Source: JBEVOS01 sp044226655
GTDB lineage: Bacteria; Pseudomonadota; Alphaproteobacteria; Caulobacterales; Aquidulcibacteraceae
Assembly: GCA_044226655.1 (NCBI GenBank)
Contig: JBGAGO010000007.1
Location: 76,652 to 140,651, forward strand
Reading direction: 5' to 3'
DNA: 64,000 nt
In this document: one piece after another, positions 1-7,660 of the stretch
Numbering within the stretch: the stretch's first letter is position 1
Layout: each line of letters opens with the position of its first letter
Program-made: the position numbers and the translations under genes
Notes under the pieces: model-generated
Databases searched by the model: none
Seen by the model: the letters and a program-made list of their open reading frames with translations, nothing else
What the model was told of the DNA's origin: nothing

Positions 1-1
1 G

Positions 2-106
2 ATCGGCATCGACTGCGAGACCGCCATTCTGGCTCCCCACTCACGCGCACGCCGGCTTCACGCCGACATGGCGCGTTTGTCCGGCCTGGTTTTCCGCGGC
101 GATTGA
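2..106 (+). CDS. 3' end of an unidentified gene (partial)
   Basis: An open frame runs from the window edge to a TGA at 104-106 and gives the last 34 residues of a protein (ends RLSGLVFRGD). The codon choice looks like the neighbours. The tail is too short to assign to a family. It ends about 100 bp before the MaoC gene and lies on the same strand. Whether it is coding at all rests only on the open frame and GC-rich third positions. Confidence 0.4.
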   Translation: MGIDCETAILAPHSRARRLHADMARLSGLVFRGD

Positions 107-210
107 CGCGGGGTTGTCTCGGCGCTTCCGGCCGTGGACCCCGCTTTGCGCCCACCATGAGGTGAGATATAGCAAACCTCCCCCAACATTCGGTAAAACG
201 GGATTTAAGG

Positions 211-636
211 ATGAGTGAACGCGGCCACACGTTCGAGAGCTTGCGCATCGGCCAATTCGCCGAACGCACGAATGAGGTGACGGACGCGGTCATCCGCCAA
301 TTCGCCGAGGTCTCCGGCGATTCAAACCCGGTCCATCTCGACGCCGCGTTCGCGGCGACCACGCAATTCAAGGAGCGCATCGCCCACGGCATGCTGTCGG
401 CCGCCTATATCTCGGCCGTGATCGGCATGGACCTGCCGGGGCCGGGCTCAATTTACATTTCGCAAACGCTCTCCTTCCGCCGCCCCGTGAAGCTGGGCGC
501 GCGCGTGCTGACGCGCGTGGAGATCATTGCGCTCGATCCGGAAAAGGCGCGCGCCACGCTGGCGTGCACGTGCAGCGTCGATGGCAAGAACGTCGTCGAG
601 GGCGAAGCCGTCATCATGGTTCCGCGCGCGCCGTGA
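211..636 (+). CDS. MaoC family dehydratase ((R)-enoyl-CoA hydratase type)
   Basis: 141-residue single hotdog-fold hydratase of the MaoC/PhaJ type, expected to hydrate trans-2-enoyl-CoA to (R)-3-hydroxyacyl-CoA in the cytoplasm. The hydratase-2 signature is clear at about residues 30-50: FAEVSGDSNPVHLD, with Asp and His as the expected catalytic pair, followed by RIAHGMLSAAYIS. Length is normal for a one-domain member. The start at 211 follows a run of purines (ttaagg). The ribF start lies right at its stop codon, so the two are probably co-transcribed. PHA precursor supply or fatty acid metabolism are both possible; no PHA genes are nearby. Confidence 0.9.
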   Translation: MSERGHTFESLRIGQFAERTNEVTDAVIRQFAEVSGDSNPVHLDAAFAATTQFKERIAHGMLSAAYISAVIGMDLPGPGSIYISQTLSFRRPVKLGARVLTRVEIIALDPEKARATLACTCSVDGKNVVEGEAVIMVPRAP

Positions 637-638
637 CG

Positions 639-1553
639 ATGGCGCGCGTGCTTGACGGGCGGAGCCCGGCGCCGGCCGATGCGCGCGGCGCGGCGGTCGC
701 GCTTGGCGTGATGGACGGCGTGCATGTCGGCCATCAGGCTGTGCTGGCCGACGCGCGCGCCAAGGGCGGCCCGCTCGCGGCCGCCGTGTTCGAGCCGCAT
801 CCACGCGCGCATTTCCAGCCCAACGCCGCCCCTTTTCGTCTGCAGACGGCTGCGCAACGCGCGCGCGCCCTCGGTGCGCTCGGCGTCGACGCCGTGTTTG
901 AAATTCCGTTCGACAAGGCGTTGGCAGATTTGTCCGACGCCGATTTCGCCAAGACGATTCTGCATGACGCAATCGGCGCGCGCCATGTCAGCGTCGGCCA
1001 CGATTTCCGCTATGGGCGCGGCCGCACGGGCGATGCGGCGACGCTGGCGGCGCAAGGTGCGAAACTGGGTTTCAGCGTGAGCGTGGTGGCGCCCGTTCTG
1101 GCCGATGGGCTCCGCATTTCATCGACCGCGATCCGCGCGCGCGTCGCCGATGGCGATATGCGCGGCGCGGCGGCGCTGCTGTCGCGCCCGTTCGCAATCG
1201 AGGGCGAAGTGATCCATGGCTTGAAGCGCGGGCGCACGCTGGGCATCCCGACCGCCAATGTCGCGCTCGCGCGCTATCAGCGGCCACGGCTGGGCGTCTA
1301 CGCCGCGCGCGTCAATATCGACGGGCGGCGTTATGGCGCGGCGGTCAATGTCGGCGTCAATCCAACTGTCGGCGAATTGCCGATCCCGCAGCTCGAAGCG
1401 CATGTGCTGGATTTCGACGCCGATCTTTACGGCCAGACCATCGAGGTCGCGCTCACCGATTTCCTGCGCGATGAAGCCAAGTTCGAAAGCCTCGAGGCCA
1501 TGATGCGCCAGATCGAGATCGATATGGCCGAGGCGCGGGCGTTGCTGGCGTAG
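639..1553 (+). CDS. ribF: Bifunctional riboflavin kinase / FAD synthetase
   Basis: Converts riboflavin to FMN and FMN to FAD in the cytoplasm. The N-terminal nucleotidyltransferase has GVMDGVHVGHQ (about residues 23-33), a variant of the usual GNFDGVHLGHQ. It also has VGHDFRYGRGRTGD and an SSTAIR motif. The C-terminal flavokinase domain carries GLKRGRTLGIPTANV and NVGVNPTVG. With the ATG at 639 the protein is 304 residues, the usual size. The frame is open further upstream but that part is antisense-like to the MaoC gene, and a GTG at 633 overlapping the MaoC stop is an alternative start. Confidence 0.95.
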   Translation: MARVLDGRSPAPADARGAAVALGVMDGVHVGHQAVLADARAKGGPLAAAVFEPHPRAHFQPNAAPFRLQTAAQRARALGALGVDAVFEIPFDKALADLSDADFAKTILHDAIGARHVSVGHDFRYGRGRTGDAATLAAQGAKLGFSVSVVAPVLADGLRISSTAIRARVADGDMRGAAALLSRPFAIEGEVIHGLKRGRTLGIPTANVALARYQRPRLGVYAARVNIDGRRYGAAVNVGVNPTVGELPIPQLEAHVLDFDADLYGQTIEVALTDFLRDEAKFESLEAMMRQIEIDMAEARALLA

Positions 1554-1558
1554 TCGCC

Positions 1559-1613
1559 GTACCGCCGGCTTCCAGCCGGCAGACCGCGCCTGCCGCCTGG
1601 AAGGCGGCGGTAC
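1559..1613. repeat. Palindromic repeat (GGCTTCCAGCC type)
   Basis: Near-perfect inverted repeat running GTACCGCCGGCTTCCAGC ... GCCTGGAAGGCGGCGGTAC, between the convergent ribF and tadA genes. Each arm has its own small inner palindrome (GCCGGCTTCCAGCCGGC). A second copy lies at 51034-51092. It may act as a bidirectional transcription stop, but it has no T-run. Confidence 0.85.
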
Positions 1614-1617
1614 AAGC

Positions 1618-2052
1618 CTAGCGCCGCGCTTTGAAGAACGCGCGCAGCAGCGCGGCGCTTTCCTCCGCCAGCACGCCGCCCGAGACCGCCGGCTTCCAAT
1701 GGCAGGTCGGGCTTGCGAAGAAGCGCACGCCGCTCTCCACCGCCCCGCCCTTCTCGTCGCGCGCGCCGTAGACAAGGCGAGCGATGCGCGCGTGCGAGAT
1801 CGCCGCCGCGCACATCGCGCAGGGTTCGAGCGTCACGTAGAGCGTCAAATTCGGCGCCAGGCGATAATTCTGCAGGCGTTCGGCGGCGGCGCGGATCGCG
1901 CGGATTTCGGCATGCGCCGTCGGATCGTGCGCCGCGATCGGCGCATTGGCGGCCTCCGCCAGCACCGCGCCCGCGCCATCGACGATCAGCGCCCCGATCG
2001 GCGTTTCGCCCTGCGCGGCGGCCGCCTCCGCGAGCGCAAGCGCGCGGCGCAT
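1618..2052 (-). CDS. tadA: tRNA-specific adenosine deaminase
   Basis: Deaminates A34 to inosine in tRNA-Arg(ACG). It has the zinc-binding cytidine/adenosine deaminase motifs: HAE (in PTAHAEIRAIR) with the catalytic Glu, and PCAMCAAAI with two zinc Cys. The ATG at 2052 gives 144 residues and has a GAGG-rich stretch just upstream. A GTG at 2070 would add six residues. The frame remains open further but runs towards the divergent rluB-type gene. It converges on ribF with a palindromic repeat between them. Confidence 0.92.
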   Translation of the reverse strand: MRRALALAEAAAAQGETPIGALIVDGAGAVLAEAANAPIAAHDPTAHAEIRAIRAAAERLQNYRLAPNLTLYVTLEPCAMCAAAISHARIARLVYGARDEKGGAVESGVRFFASPTCHWKPAVSGGVLAEESAALLRAFFKARR

Positions 2053-2127
2053 GACATCCTCATCCTTCACGCCGCCCGCGTAGACGCTGGCGCGGCGCCT
2101 GTGAAGTGCTATCACCCGCCGCGCATC

Positions 2128-2883
2128 ATGAACGCCAAAGCCAAACCGACAGCAGGCCTCACCGAGGTCGAGGGCGAACGCATCGCCAAATGGCTGGCGC
2201 GCGCCGGCGTCTGCTCACGGCGCGACGCCGAGCGGATGATCGAAGAAGGCCGCGTCAAGCTCAACGGCAAAGTGCTGGCCACGCCCGCCGTGAAGGTCAC
2301 CGCAAAGGACAAAGTGCTAGTTGATGGCAAGCCGGTGGCGCAGGCCGAAGGCACGCGGCTCTGGCGCTATCACAAGCCCGCCGGTCTGGTGACCACGCAT
2401 CGCGATCCGCAGGGCCGCAACACCGTGTTCGAGCATTTGCCCGACGGCATGCCGCGCGTCATTTCGATCGGCCGGCTCGACCTCACCTCGGAAGGCCTGC
2501 TGCTGCTCACCAATGACGGCGCGCTGGCGCGGAAGCTGGAATTGCCCTCGAACGGCTGGGTGCGCCGCTATCGCGCGCGCGCCTATGGCGTGATCGGCCA
2601 GGGCGAATTGGATCAGCTCAAGGATGGCGTGACCATCGAGGGCGTGCGCTATGGCCGCATCGAGGCCAAGCTCGAACGCCAGCAAGGCGCCAATGCCTGG
2701 ATCAGCGTGTCCATTGCAGAAGGCAAGAACCGCGAAGTGCGCCGCGTGCTCGAAGCGCTCGGCCTCAAAGTGAACCGCCTCATCCGCGTCGCCTACGGCC
2801 CCTTCCAACTCGGCCTCTTGAAGCCCGGCATGGTCGAGGAAGTGCCCAAACGCGTGATCAAGGATCAGATCAGTCAGAAGTGA
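2128..2883 (+). CDS. Pseudouridine synthase, RsuA/RluB family
   Basis: 251 residues: an N-terminal S4 RNA-binding domain (about 15-65, RIAKWLARAGVCSRRDAERM), then the catalytic domain with GRLDLTSEGLLLLTNDG, where the Asp is the nucleophile, and the C-terminal KNREVRRVLEALG motif. The family modifies 23S rRNA U2605 (RluB) or related sites; which site cannot be read from sequence alone. The ATG at 2128 is chosen because upstream in-frame sequence is the antisense of tadA. The two genes are divergent with a short shared upstream region. Confidence 0.88.
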   Translation: MNAKAKPTAGLTEVEGERIAKWLARAGVCSRRDAERMIEEGRVKLNGKVLATPAVKVTAKDKVLVDGKPVAQAEGTRLWRYHKPAGLVTTHRDPQGRNTVFEHLPDGMPRVISIGRLDLTSEGLLLLTNDGALARKLELPSNGWVRRYRARAYGVIGQGELDQLKDGVTIEGVRYGRIEAKLERQQGANAWISVSIAEGKNREVRRVLEALGLKVNRLIRVAYGPFQLGLLKPGMVEEVPKRVIKDQISQK

Positions 2884-2886
2884 GTA

Positions 2887-2973
2887 GTGAGTAGCCAATA
2901 GTCAGTAGAATGCGCGCGCGACGGCGAACGCGCGCTCAACTTCCCTACTGACTATTCCCTATTCCCTACTCAC
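2887..2973. repeat. GTAG/ATAG-type inverted repeat between convergent genes
   Basis: GTGAGTAG at 2887-2894 pairs with CTACTCAC at 2966-2973, and AATAGTCAGTAG at 2897-2908 pairs with CTACTGACTATT at 2945-2956. Between them is a GC hairpin (gcgcgcgcgacggcgaacgcgcgc). The right arm includes the stop codon of the TerC gene. It may serve as a two-way terminator. A half-like copy (ggcagtaggcaatagg) occurs near 24231. Confidence 0.7.
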
Positions 2974-3622
2974 TCCCCGAAGGGATCGGCGGCACGAGGT
3001 CCGGAAAGAACGCGTGCAGATCTTCCCAGATCATGCGCAGCGCCGCGAATACGATGACGACGATGCCGAGCCACGCGATCCAGCGATGACGCGAGATGAT
3101 CCGCGCAATCACCGCCGAGGCCACGCCCATCAGCACCACCGACAGCACGAGCCCGAACGCCAGGATGGCCGGCGAATGGCGCGACACGCCGGCGACCGCG
3201 AGCACGTTGTCGAGCGACATCGACACATCGGCGATGATGATGGTGAGCAGCGCCCGGCCGAACGATTTCGGCGCCACCTTGGCTGCGTCTTCCGCTGCAT
3301 GGGCGACGATTTCCGGATCGATCGTCGGCGTCGGCATGCGGTGGGCTTCAAGGTCCTTCCACATCCGCCACGACACCCAGAGCAGCAGCAATCCGCCCAG
3401 CAGCAGGATACCGGTGATCTCCAGGAGCTGCACCGTGATGAGCGCGAAGGCGATGCGCAGCACCAGCGCGCCGATTACGCCCCAGAAGATCGCCTGGCGC
3501 TGTTGCGCGTGCGGCAGGGCCGCGGCGGCGAGGCCCACCGCGACGGCGTTGTCGCCTGCAAGCGCAAGGTCGATCAGCACGACTTGAACCAGAGCGGCGA
3601 TATCGGCGGCGGCGAAATCCAT
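2966..3622 (-). CDS. TerC family integral membrane protein (copy 1)
   Basis: 218-residue multi-pass membrane protein with the TerC signature DLALAGDNAVAVGLAA near the N-terminus and a second half-repeat with IIADVSMSLDNVLAVAG. The acidic residues in these two motifs are the proposed metal-binding sites. TerC proteins of this YjbE-like size are linked to metal (often manganese) export or metalation of secreted proteins; the substrate here is unknown. It lies 6 nt downstream of a close paralogue (3629-4270), so the pair is a tandem duplication and probably one transcript. Confidence 0.88.
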   Translation of the reverse strand: MDFAAADIAALVQVVLIDLALAGDNAVAVGLAAAALPHAQQRQAIFWGVIGALVLRIAFALITVQLLEITGILLLGGLLLLWVSWRMWKDLEAHRMPTPTIDPEIVAHAAEDAAKVAPKSFGRALLTIIIADVSMSLDNVLAVAGVSRHSPAILAFGLVLSVVLMGVASAVIARIISRHRWIAWLGIVVIVFAALRMIWEDLHAFFPDLVPPIPSGSE

Positions 3623-3628
3623 GCAATC

Positions 3629-4270
3629 CTATCCCGCAGGTCCGCCGAGCCAGGCCGGCGGCGCAATGGTGATGATAGTCGGCAGCAATGTGTGCAAATC
3701 GTCCCAAGCCATGGCGAAGCCCGCGAGCACGATCGCCAGAATGCCGATGATCGCGATCCAGCGATAGCGCGAGACCACGCGCGCGATGAGGCTCGCGGCC
3801 ACGCCCATGAGAATGACGCTGAGCACCAGCCCGAACATCATGATGACGGGGCTCTCGCGCGCAACGCCCGCGACGGCCAGCACGTTGTCGAGTGAGAGCG
3901 CGATGTTGGCGAGCACGATGGAGAACAGCGCCCGCGAAAAGCTCACCTCGGCGGGCGAATCCTCTGCGGCATGCGCCGCGTCCGCGCCGGCGCCCTGCAA
4001 ATCCTTCCACATCCGCCAGGCGATCCAGAACAGCAGCAGCCCGCCCGCCAGCATCAGGCCGGGAATGTGCAGCAGCACGACCGTGACGAGACCGAAGGCG
4101 ATGCGCAGCACCAGCGCCAGCGCGACGCCCCAGGTGACGGCGCGGGTGCGCTGACGCGCCGGCAGCGCCGCGGCCGCCAGGCCCACGGCCACCGCATTAT
4201 CCGCCGACAAGGCCAGATCAATCACGATGACTTCGAAGAAGGCCGCGATGTTCGCGAGAATGCTGTCCAA
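3629..4270 (-). CDS. TerC family integral membrane protein (copy 2)
   Basis: 213 residues, same architecture as the downstream copy: DLALSADNAVAVGLAAAAL at about residues 17-35 and VLANIALSLDNVLAVAGVA in the second half, with about seven membrane segments. It is the first gene of the two-gene TerC unit. The paralogues differ most in the cytoplasmic loop between the halves (GADAAHAAEDSPAE here). Divergent from rsmD, with about 120 bp between. Confidence 0.88.
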   Translation of the reverse strand: MDSILANIAAFFEVIVIDLALSADNAVAVGLAAAALPARQRTRAVTWGVALALVLRIAFGLVTVVLLHIPGLMLAGGLLLFWIAWRMWKDLQGAGADAAHAAEDSPAEVSFSRALFSIVLANIALSLDNVLAVAGVARESPVIMMFGLVLSVILMGVAASLIARVVSRYRWIAIIGILAIVLAGFAMAWDDLHTLLPTIITIAPPAWLGGPAG

Positions 4271-4392
4271 GTCCGGTCCCGAGAGGGTTGCGCCGCGCGT
4301 TTGTTTCGGCTCGCCCCGCGCCGGTCAAGCGGGCGTGTCGCCGCCTAGCTCAGTTGGTTGCGCCGAAGGGCCCGAGCCGCCAGGAAGAAGCG

Positions 4393-4959
4393 ATGCGGAT
4401 CGTCGGCGGAGAGTGGAAGGGCCGCGCCCTGCGCGCGCCGGCGGGAGACGCCACGCGGCCGACCAGCGACCGCGCGCGCGAGGCCATGTTCAACGTGCTG
4501 GCCCACGCCGCCTGGTCGCCAGGGCTCGAAGGGCGGCGCGTGCTCGACCTGTTCGCCGGCAGCGGCGCGCTGGGCCTAGAAGCGCTGTCCCGCGGCGCGC
4601 GCTTTGCGCTGTTCGTAGAGACCAGCGAAGCTGCGCGCGGCGCTATCCGCGACAATATCGAAGCCATGGGCGCATTCGGCGTCACCCGCGTGCATCGGCG
4701 CGACGCCACCGATCTCGGCGTGAAGCCCGCAGGGCTCGGCCCGCCCTTCGATCTCGCCTTCCTCGATCCGCCCTATCACAAGGGCTTGGGCGAACGCGCC
4801 CTGGCCGCGATCGTCGACGGCCTCTGGCTGGCGCCCGGCGCACTCATCGTGTTCGAACATGGCGCGGACGAAGCCATCGCCCTGCCCGCCTTCGAAGAGC
4901 TCGATGCGCGCCGCTATGGCGCGGCGATGGTGCGTTTCCTCAGGGCGTCGCCGCCGTAG
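4393..4959 (+). CDS. rsmD: 16S rRNA (guanine966-N2)-methyltransferase
   Basis: 188-residue class I SAM-dependent methyltransferase. Motifs: MRIVGGEWKGRAL at the N-terminus, TRPTSDRAREAMFN, the SAM-binding LDLFAGSGALGLEALSRGA, and the catalytic FLDPPYHKG. The ATG at 4393 has a good ribosome binding site (AGGAAGAAG) immediately before it; the longer upstream frame has none of the family sequence. Its 3' end overlaps the end of the convergent TIR gene by 20 nt. Confidence 0.95.
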   Translation: MRIVGGEWKGRALRAPAGDATRPTSDRAREAMFNVLAHAAWSPGLEGRRVLDLFAGSGALGLEALSRGARFALFVETSEAARGAIRDNIEAMGAFGVTRVHRRDATDLGVKPAGLGPPFDLAFLDPPYHKGLGERALAAIVDGLWLAPGALIVFEHGADEAIALPAFEELDARRYGAAMVRFLRASPP

Positions 4960-6523
4960 CCGGCGCGGCCTGACGCTGGATCGTGGCGCGCGGCTGCAGC
5001 ACTTGCGGGCGCACAGAGATGCGCCGTTGCTGGCAGCGCTGCGCGAGATCGGGATCGGCGGTCGCGACATCGTGCTGCTGTTCGAGCTGCTGGGCTTGCT
5101 GGCAGGCTTCATTGGTGCGGCCATCGCGGTCGAGCGCGCGCACCAGCTTTTGCGCATCGATCTGGATCGTCGGGGCCGCCGCGCCATCGGCGGGCGCCGC
5201 CTGTTCGCGCAGCCGCACGGCTTCGCCGAACCGGCGCGCAGCCAGGTTCCAATCATTGCGGCGCGCGGCGGCGTCGCCCAGCGCGCCTTGCACGAAGGCG
5301 CGGCCTTCCCGCGATTGCAGCCGCGGCAGCGCCGCGTTCAAGTGCTGTTCGGCGGCTTCCGCATCGCCGGAAGCCTGCGCCTGCAAGCCTTCGCTCACGA
5401 GCGCTGCGCCCTGCGCCTCTTCCGCACGGTTGTCGCGGGCGAGGCCGTACGAGGCCATCGACCACAATTGCGCATCTTCCGGGTTGAGATTGCGGGCCTG
5501 TTCGGCGGCGCGCAGCCCAAGCGGGTGGTCATTGCTTTCGCCGACCGCGGCGCAGACGCGGTAGATCGCGGCGGCCTGCGGCCCGCCCTGCTGCGCGCGC
5601 GCCCACAGCGTCTGCATGGCCGCATCGCGGGTTTGCGGATTGGCCAATTGCACAGCGGCGGTGCGCACCTCTGCATCCGGACTGCGCAGCAATTCGGCCA
5701 TCGCATCGCGATAGGTGGTGCGCGCGGCTTCATCGAACTGGGCCTGGCTGATGCTGGCGACCTGCACGTCGGCGTTGGGCTCCTGATCGGTCGTGATCGA
5801 GCGCGCCATCGGCGAGGGCGCAGCGCCCGGCGCGGACTCGCTGGCGGGCGGCGGCGCTGCGTTGTCGGCTGAACTGGCGTCGCCCAAAGCGCCATTCTCT
5901 AGCAACTGCGCGAGCTGGATGGCTTGCTCGGGCGTGAGCTTGCCCTGGTTCACCAGATCAAGCAGCTGCGCGCCGCGATCGGGGCTCTGCACGATCTCCC
6001 GCGGATTGAGAAATGAATTGCCGACGAACGCGATGACCGCGATCGCGGCGATCACGCCGAGCACGGAGACGAGGCGGATGCGCGTCATCAAGCGGCGGCG
6101 CTTGGCGGCGACGACGCCGCCATCGACGGCGCGGCCTTCGAGCTTGGCGCGCAGAGATTCTTCCAGCAGCTGCATCTGCGGCGCGTTGGCCGCGCCGTTC
6201 CAGCGCGAAAAGTCCTCGGCCTGGAAGGCGCCGAAGCCGAGCGGGATTTCCACATGGTCGAGCATGACGGGCACCAGCCGGCCCTCATCGCGGGCGCGGC
6301 CCGCCTCGTCGCGCACGAAGGTCGAAACCGAGGAATTGTCGGTCCACACCACGATCACGGCGCGCGCGGCGCGCAACTCACGGGTGATCACCGCCGCATA
6401 ATCTTCGCCGGCGCCGAGGGAGCGGTCCCACCACACGGAAAAGCCCCGCTTTTCCAGGGCCTCCGCCAGCGGCTTCACGCGCAGCCGATCCTGGCTGGAA
6501 TACGAGATGAAGACATCGGCCAT
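4940..6523 (-). CDS. TIR-domain membrane protein with C-terminal helical repeats
   Basis: With the start at 6523 (MADVFISYSSQD) the protein is 527 residues. An upstream in-frame ATG at 6550 would add nine. Residues 1-130 form a TIR domain: VFISYSSQD, GFSVWWDRSLGAG, and a Glu at about 73 in the STFVRDEAGRA helix at the position of the catalytic Glu of TIR NADases. A basic stretch (KRRRLMTRIR) is followed by one transmembrane helix at about 151-168. The remainder is Ala/Gln-rich helical repeats with TPR-like character (about 250-490) and would lie outside the inner membrane. Divergent from a second TIR protein. Function unknown; NAD cleavage, signalling or defence are possible. Confidence 0.85.
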   Translation of the reverse strand: MADVFISYSSQDRLRVKPLAEALEKRGFSVWWDRSLGAGEDYAAVITRELRAARAVIVVWTDNSSVSTFVRDEAGRARDEGRLVPVMLDHVEIPLGFGAFQAEDFSRWNGAANAPQMQLLEESLRAKLEGRAVDGGVVAAKRRRLMTRIRLVSVLGVIAAIAVIAFVGNSFLNPREIVQSPDRGAQLLDLVNQGKLTPEQAIQLAQLLENGALGDASSADNAAPPPASESAPGAAPSPMARSITTDQEPNADVQVASISQAQFDEAARTTYRDAMAELLRSPDAEVRTAAVQLANPQTRDAAMQTLWARAQQGGPQAAAIYRVCAAVGESNDHPLGLRAAEQARNLNPEDAQLWSMASYGLARDNRAEEAQGAALVSEGLQAQASGDAEAAEQHLNAALPRLQSREGRAFVQGALGDAAARRNDWNLAARRFGEAVRLREQAAPADGAAAPTIQIDAQKLVRALDRDGRTNEACQQAQQLEQQHDVATADPDLAQRCQQRRISVRPQVLQPRATIQRQAAPATAATP

Positions 6524-6682
6524 TCGTCGCCCCTCGGGGGTTTCTCCCACGCGGCTCTCTTAGAGGGTTCAGCCCCATCCGCAAGGCCCGCGCGGCGCAG
6601 GCCAGAGTGCACGCGCTGGATGAGCGCGCCCTGAACGTAGCAACCGTCTCACTTATTCCGTATGCCTAGCGCGGGGGCGCGG

Positions 6683-7660
6683 ATGGCGGACGTATTTATT
6701 TCTTACAAATCCGAGCGGCGCGCCGCCGCCGAGCACCTGGCCGAAATTCTCTCAGATTATGGCTACAGCGTGTGGTGGGATTACGGCCTCGTCTCCGGCC
6801 GCGATTTTGGCGCGCAGATCGAACGCGAACTCCGGGCCGCCAAAGCCGTGGTCGTGCTCTGGTGCGCGCTCTCGCGCGACAGCGAATGGGTGCTTGAAGA
6901 AGCGACACTCGCCAAGAAGCTCGGCACGGCGATCCCGACCATGATCGAGCGGATCGATCTGCCGCTCGGCTTCGCGCGGGCGCAGACGCTCGATCTCTCC
7001 GATTGGGACGGCGCGCCGCGCAGCCACAAACTGGAGCGGCTGCTGCGCGACATCGGCGACCGCGTGGGCCGCCCGCCGCAACCGAACCTCGACGGCCTCG
7101 ACCGCACCGATCGCGCCTGGCGCCGCTTCGGCGCGCCGAGCCTCAAACAATTCGCGCTCGTCACGCCGTTGGAGCGCGAGGCGCCGGCGCGGACGATGCC
7201 GGGCGTGCTCGCGGCCCCCGCACCTCGTCCTTCGCCGCCGCGCATGCGCACTGTCATCGCGCCGCATGTCCAGGCCGTGCGGCGGCGCGTCTTACCACAG
7301 CTCGCTCTTGTCGGGATCGTTGGGTTAGCCGTTGCCGCCGGCGCCGGCGGCTATTTCCTCTATGATCGCGCGCAAGCCGCTCAAGCGGCGGCGACGACGT
7401 GGGAGCATATCGACAAATCCGACCCGGCCGCCATCCGCGCCTTCCTGGCCAGCGCCAACGTCGGCGAATGGCGCGGGTCCGCGCAGGCAGCGCTCGAAGG
7501 CTTGGAGCTCAAACGGCTGAGCGAGGCGCGCGCCGCCGACACGATCGAATCGCTCGAGAAGTTCATTCACGACTTCCCTGACAGCAGCCACGCGCTGGAG
7601 ATCAATGGGCGGATCGCGGAATTGCGCGCCATGCCACCGGCCGATTTGCGCCCCGGTTAG
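6683..7660 (+). CDS. TIR-domain membrane protein with short repeat tail
   Basis: 325 residues from the ATG at 6683 (MADVFISYKSERRAA); an in-frame ATG at 6662 would add seven. TIR domain at 1-130 with VWWDYGLVSGRDF and SEWVLEEATLAKK, where Glu 72 or 73 sits at the expected NADase position. A proline-rich linker leads to one transmembrane helix at about 204-226. The tail has two copies of a short helical unit (TWEHIDKSDPAAIRAFLA and DTIESLEKFIHDFPDS) of the kind seen attached to bacterial caspase-like and TIR proteins. About 160 bp separates its start from that of the divergent TIR gene, so they may share regulation. Confidence 0.85.
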   Translation: MADVFISYKSERRAAAEHLAEILSDYGYSVWWDYGLVSGRDFGAQIERELRAAKAVVVLWCALSRDSEWVLEEATLAKKLGTAIPTMIERIDLPLGFARAQTLDLSDWDGAPRSHKLERLLRDIGDRVGRPPQPNLDGLDRTDRAWRRFGAPSLKQFALVTPLEREAPARTMPGVLAAPAPRPSPPRMRTVIAPHVQAVRRRVLPQLALVGIVGLAVAAGAGGYFLYDRAQAAQAAATTWEHIDKSDPAAIRAFLASANVGEWRGSAQAALEGLELKRLSEARAADTIESLEKFIHDFPDSSHALEINGRIAELRAMPPADLRPG

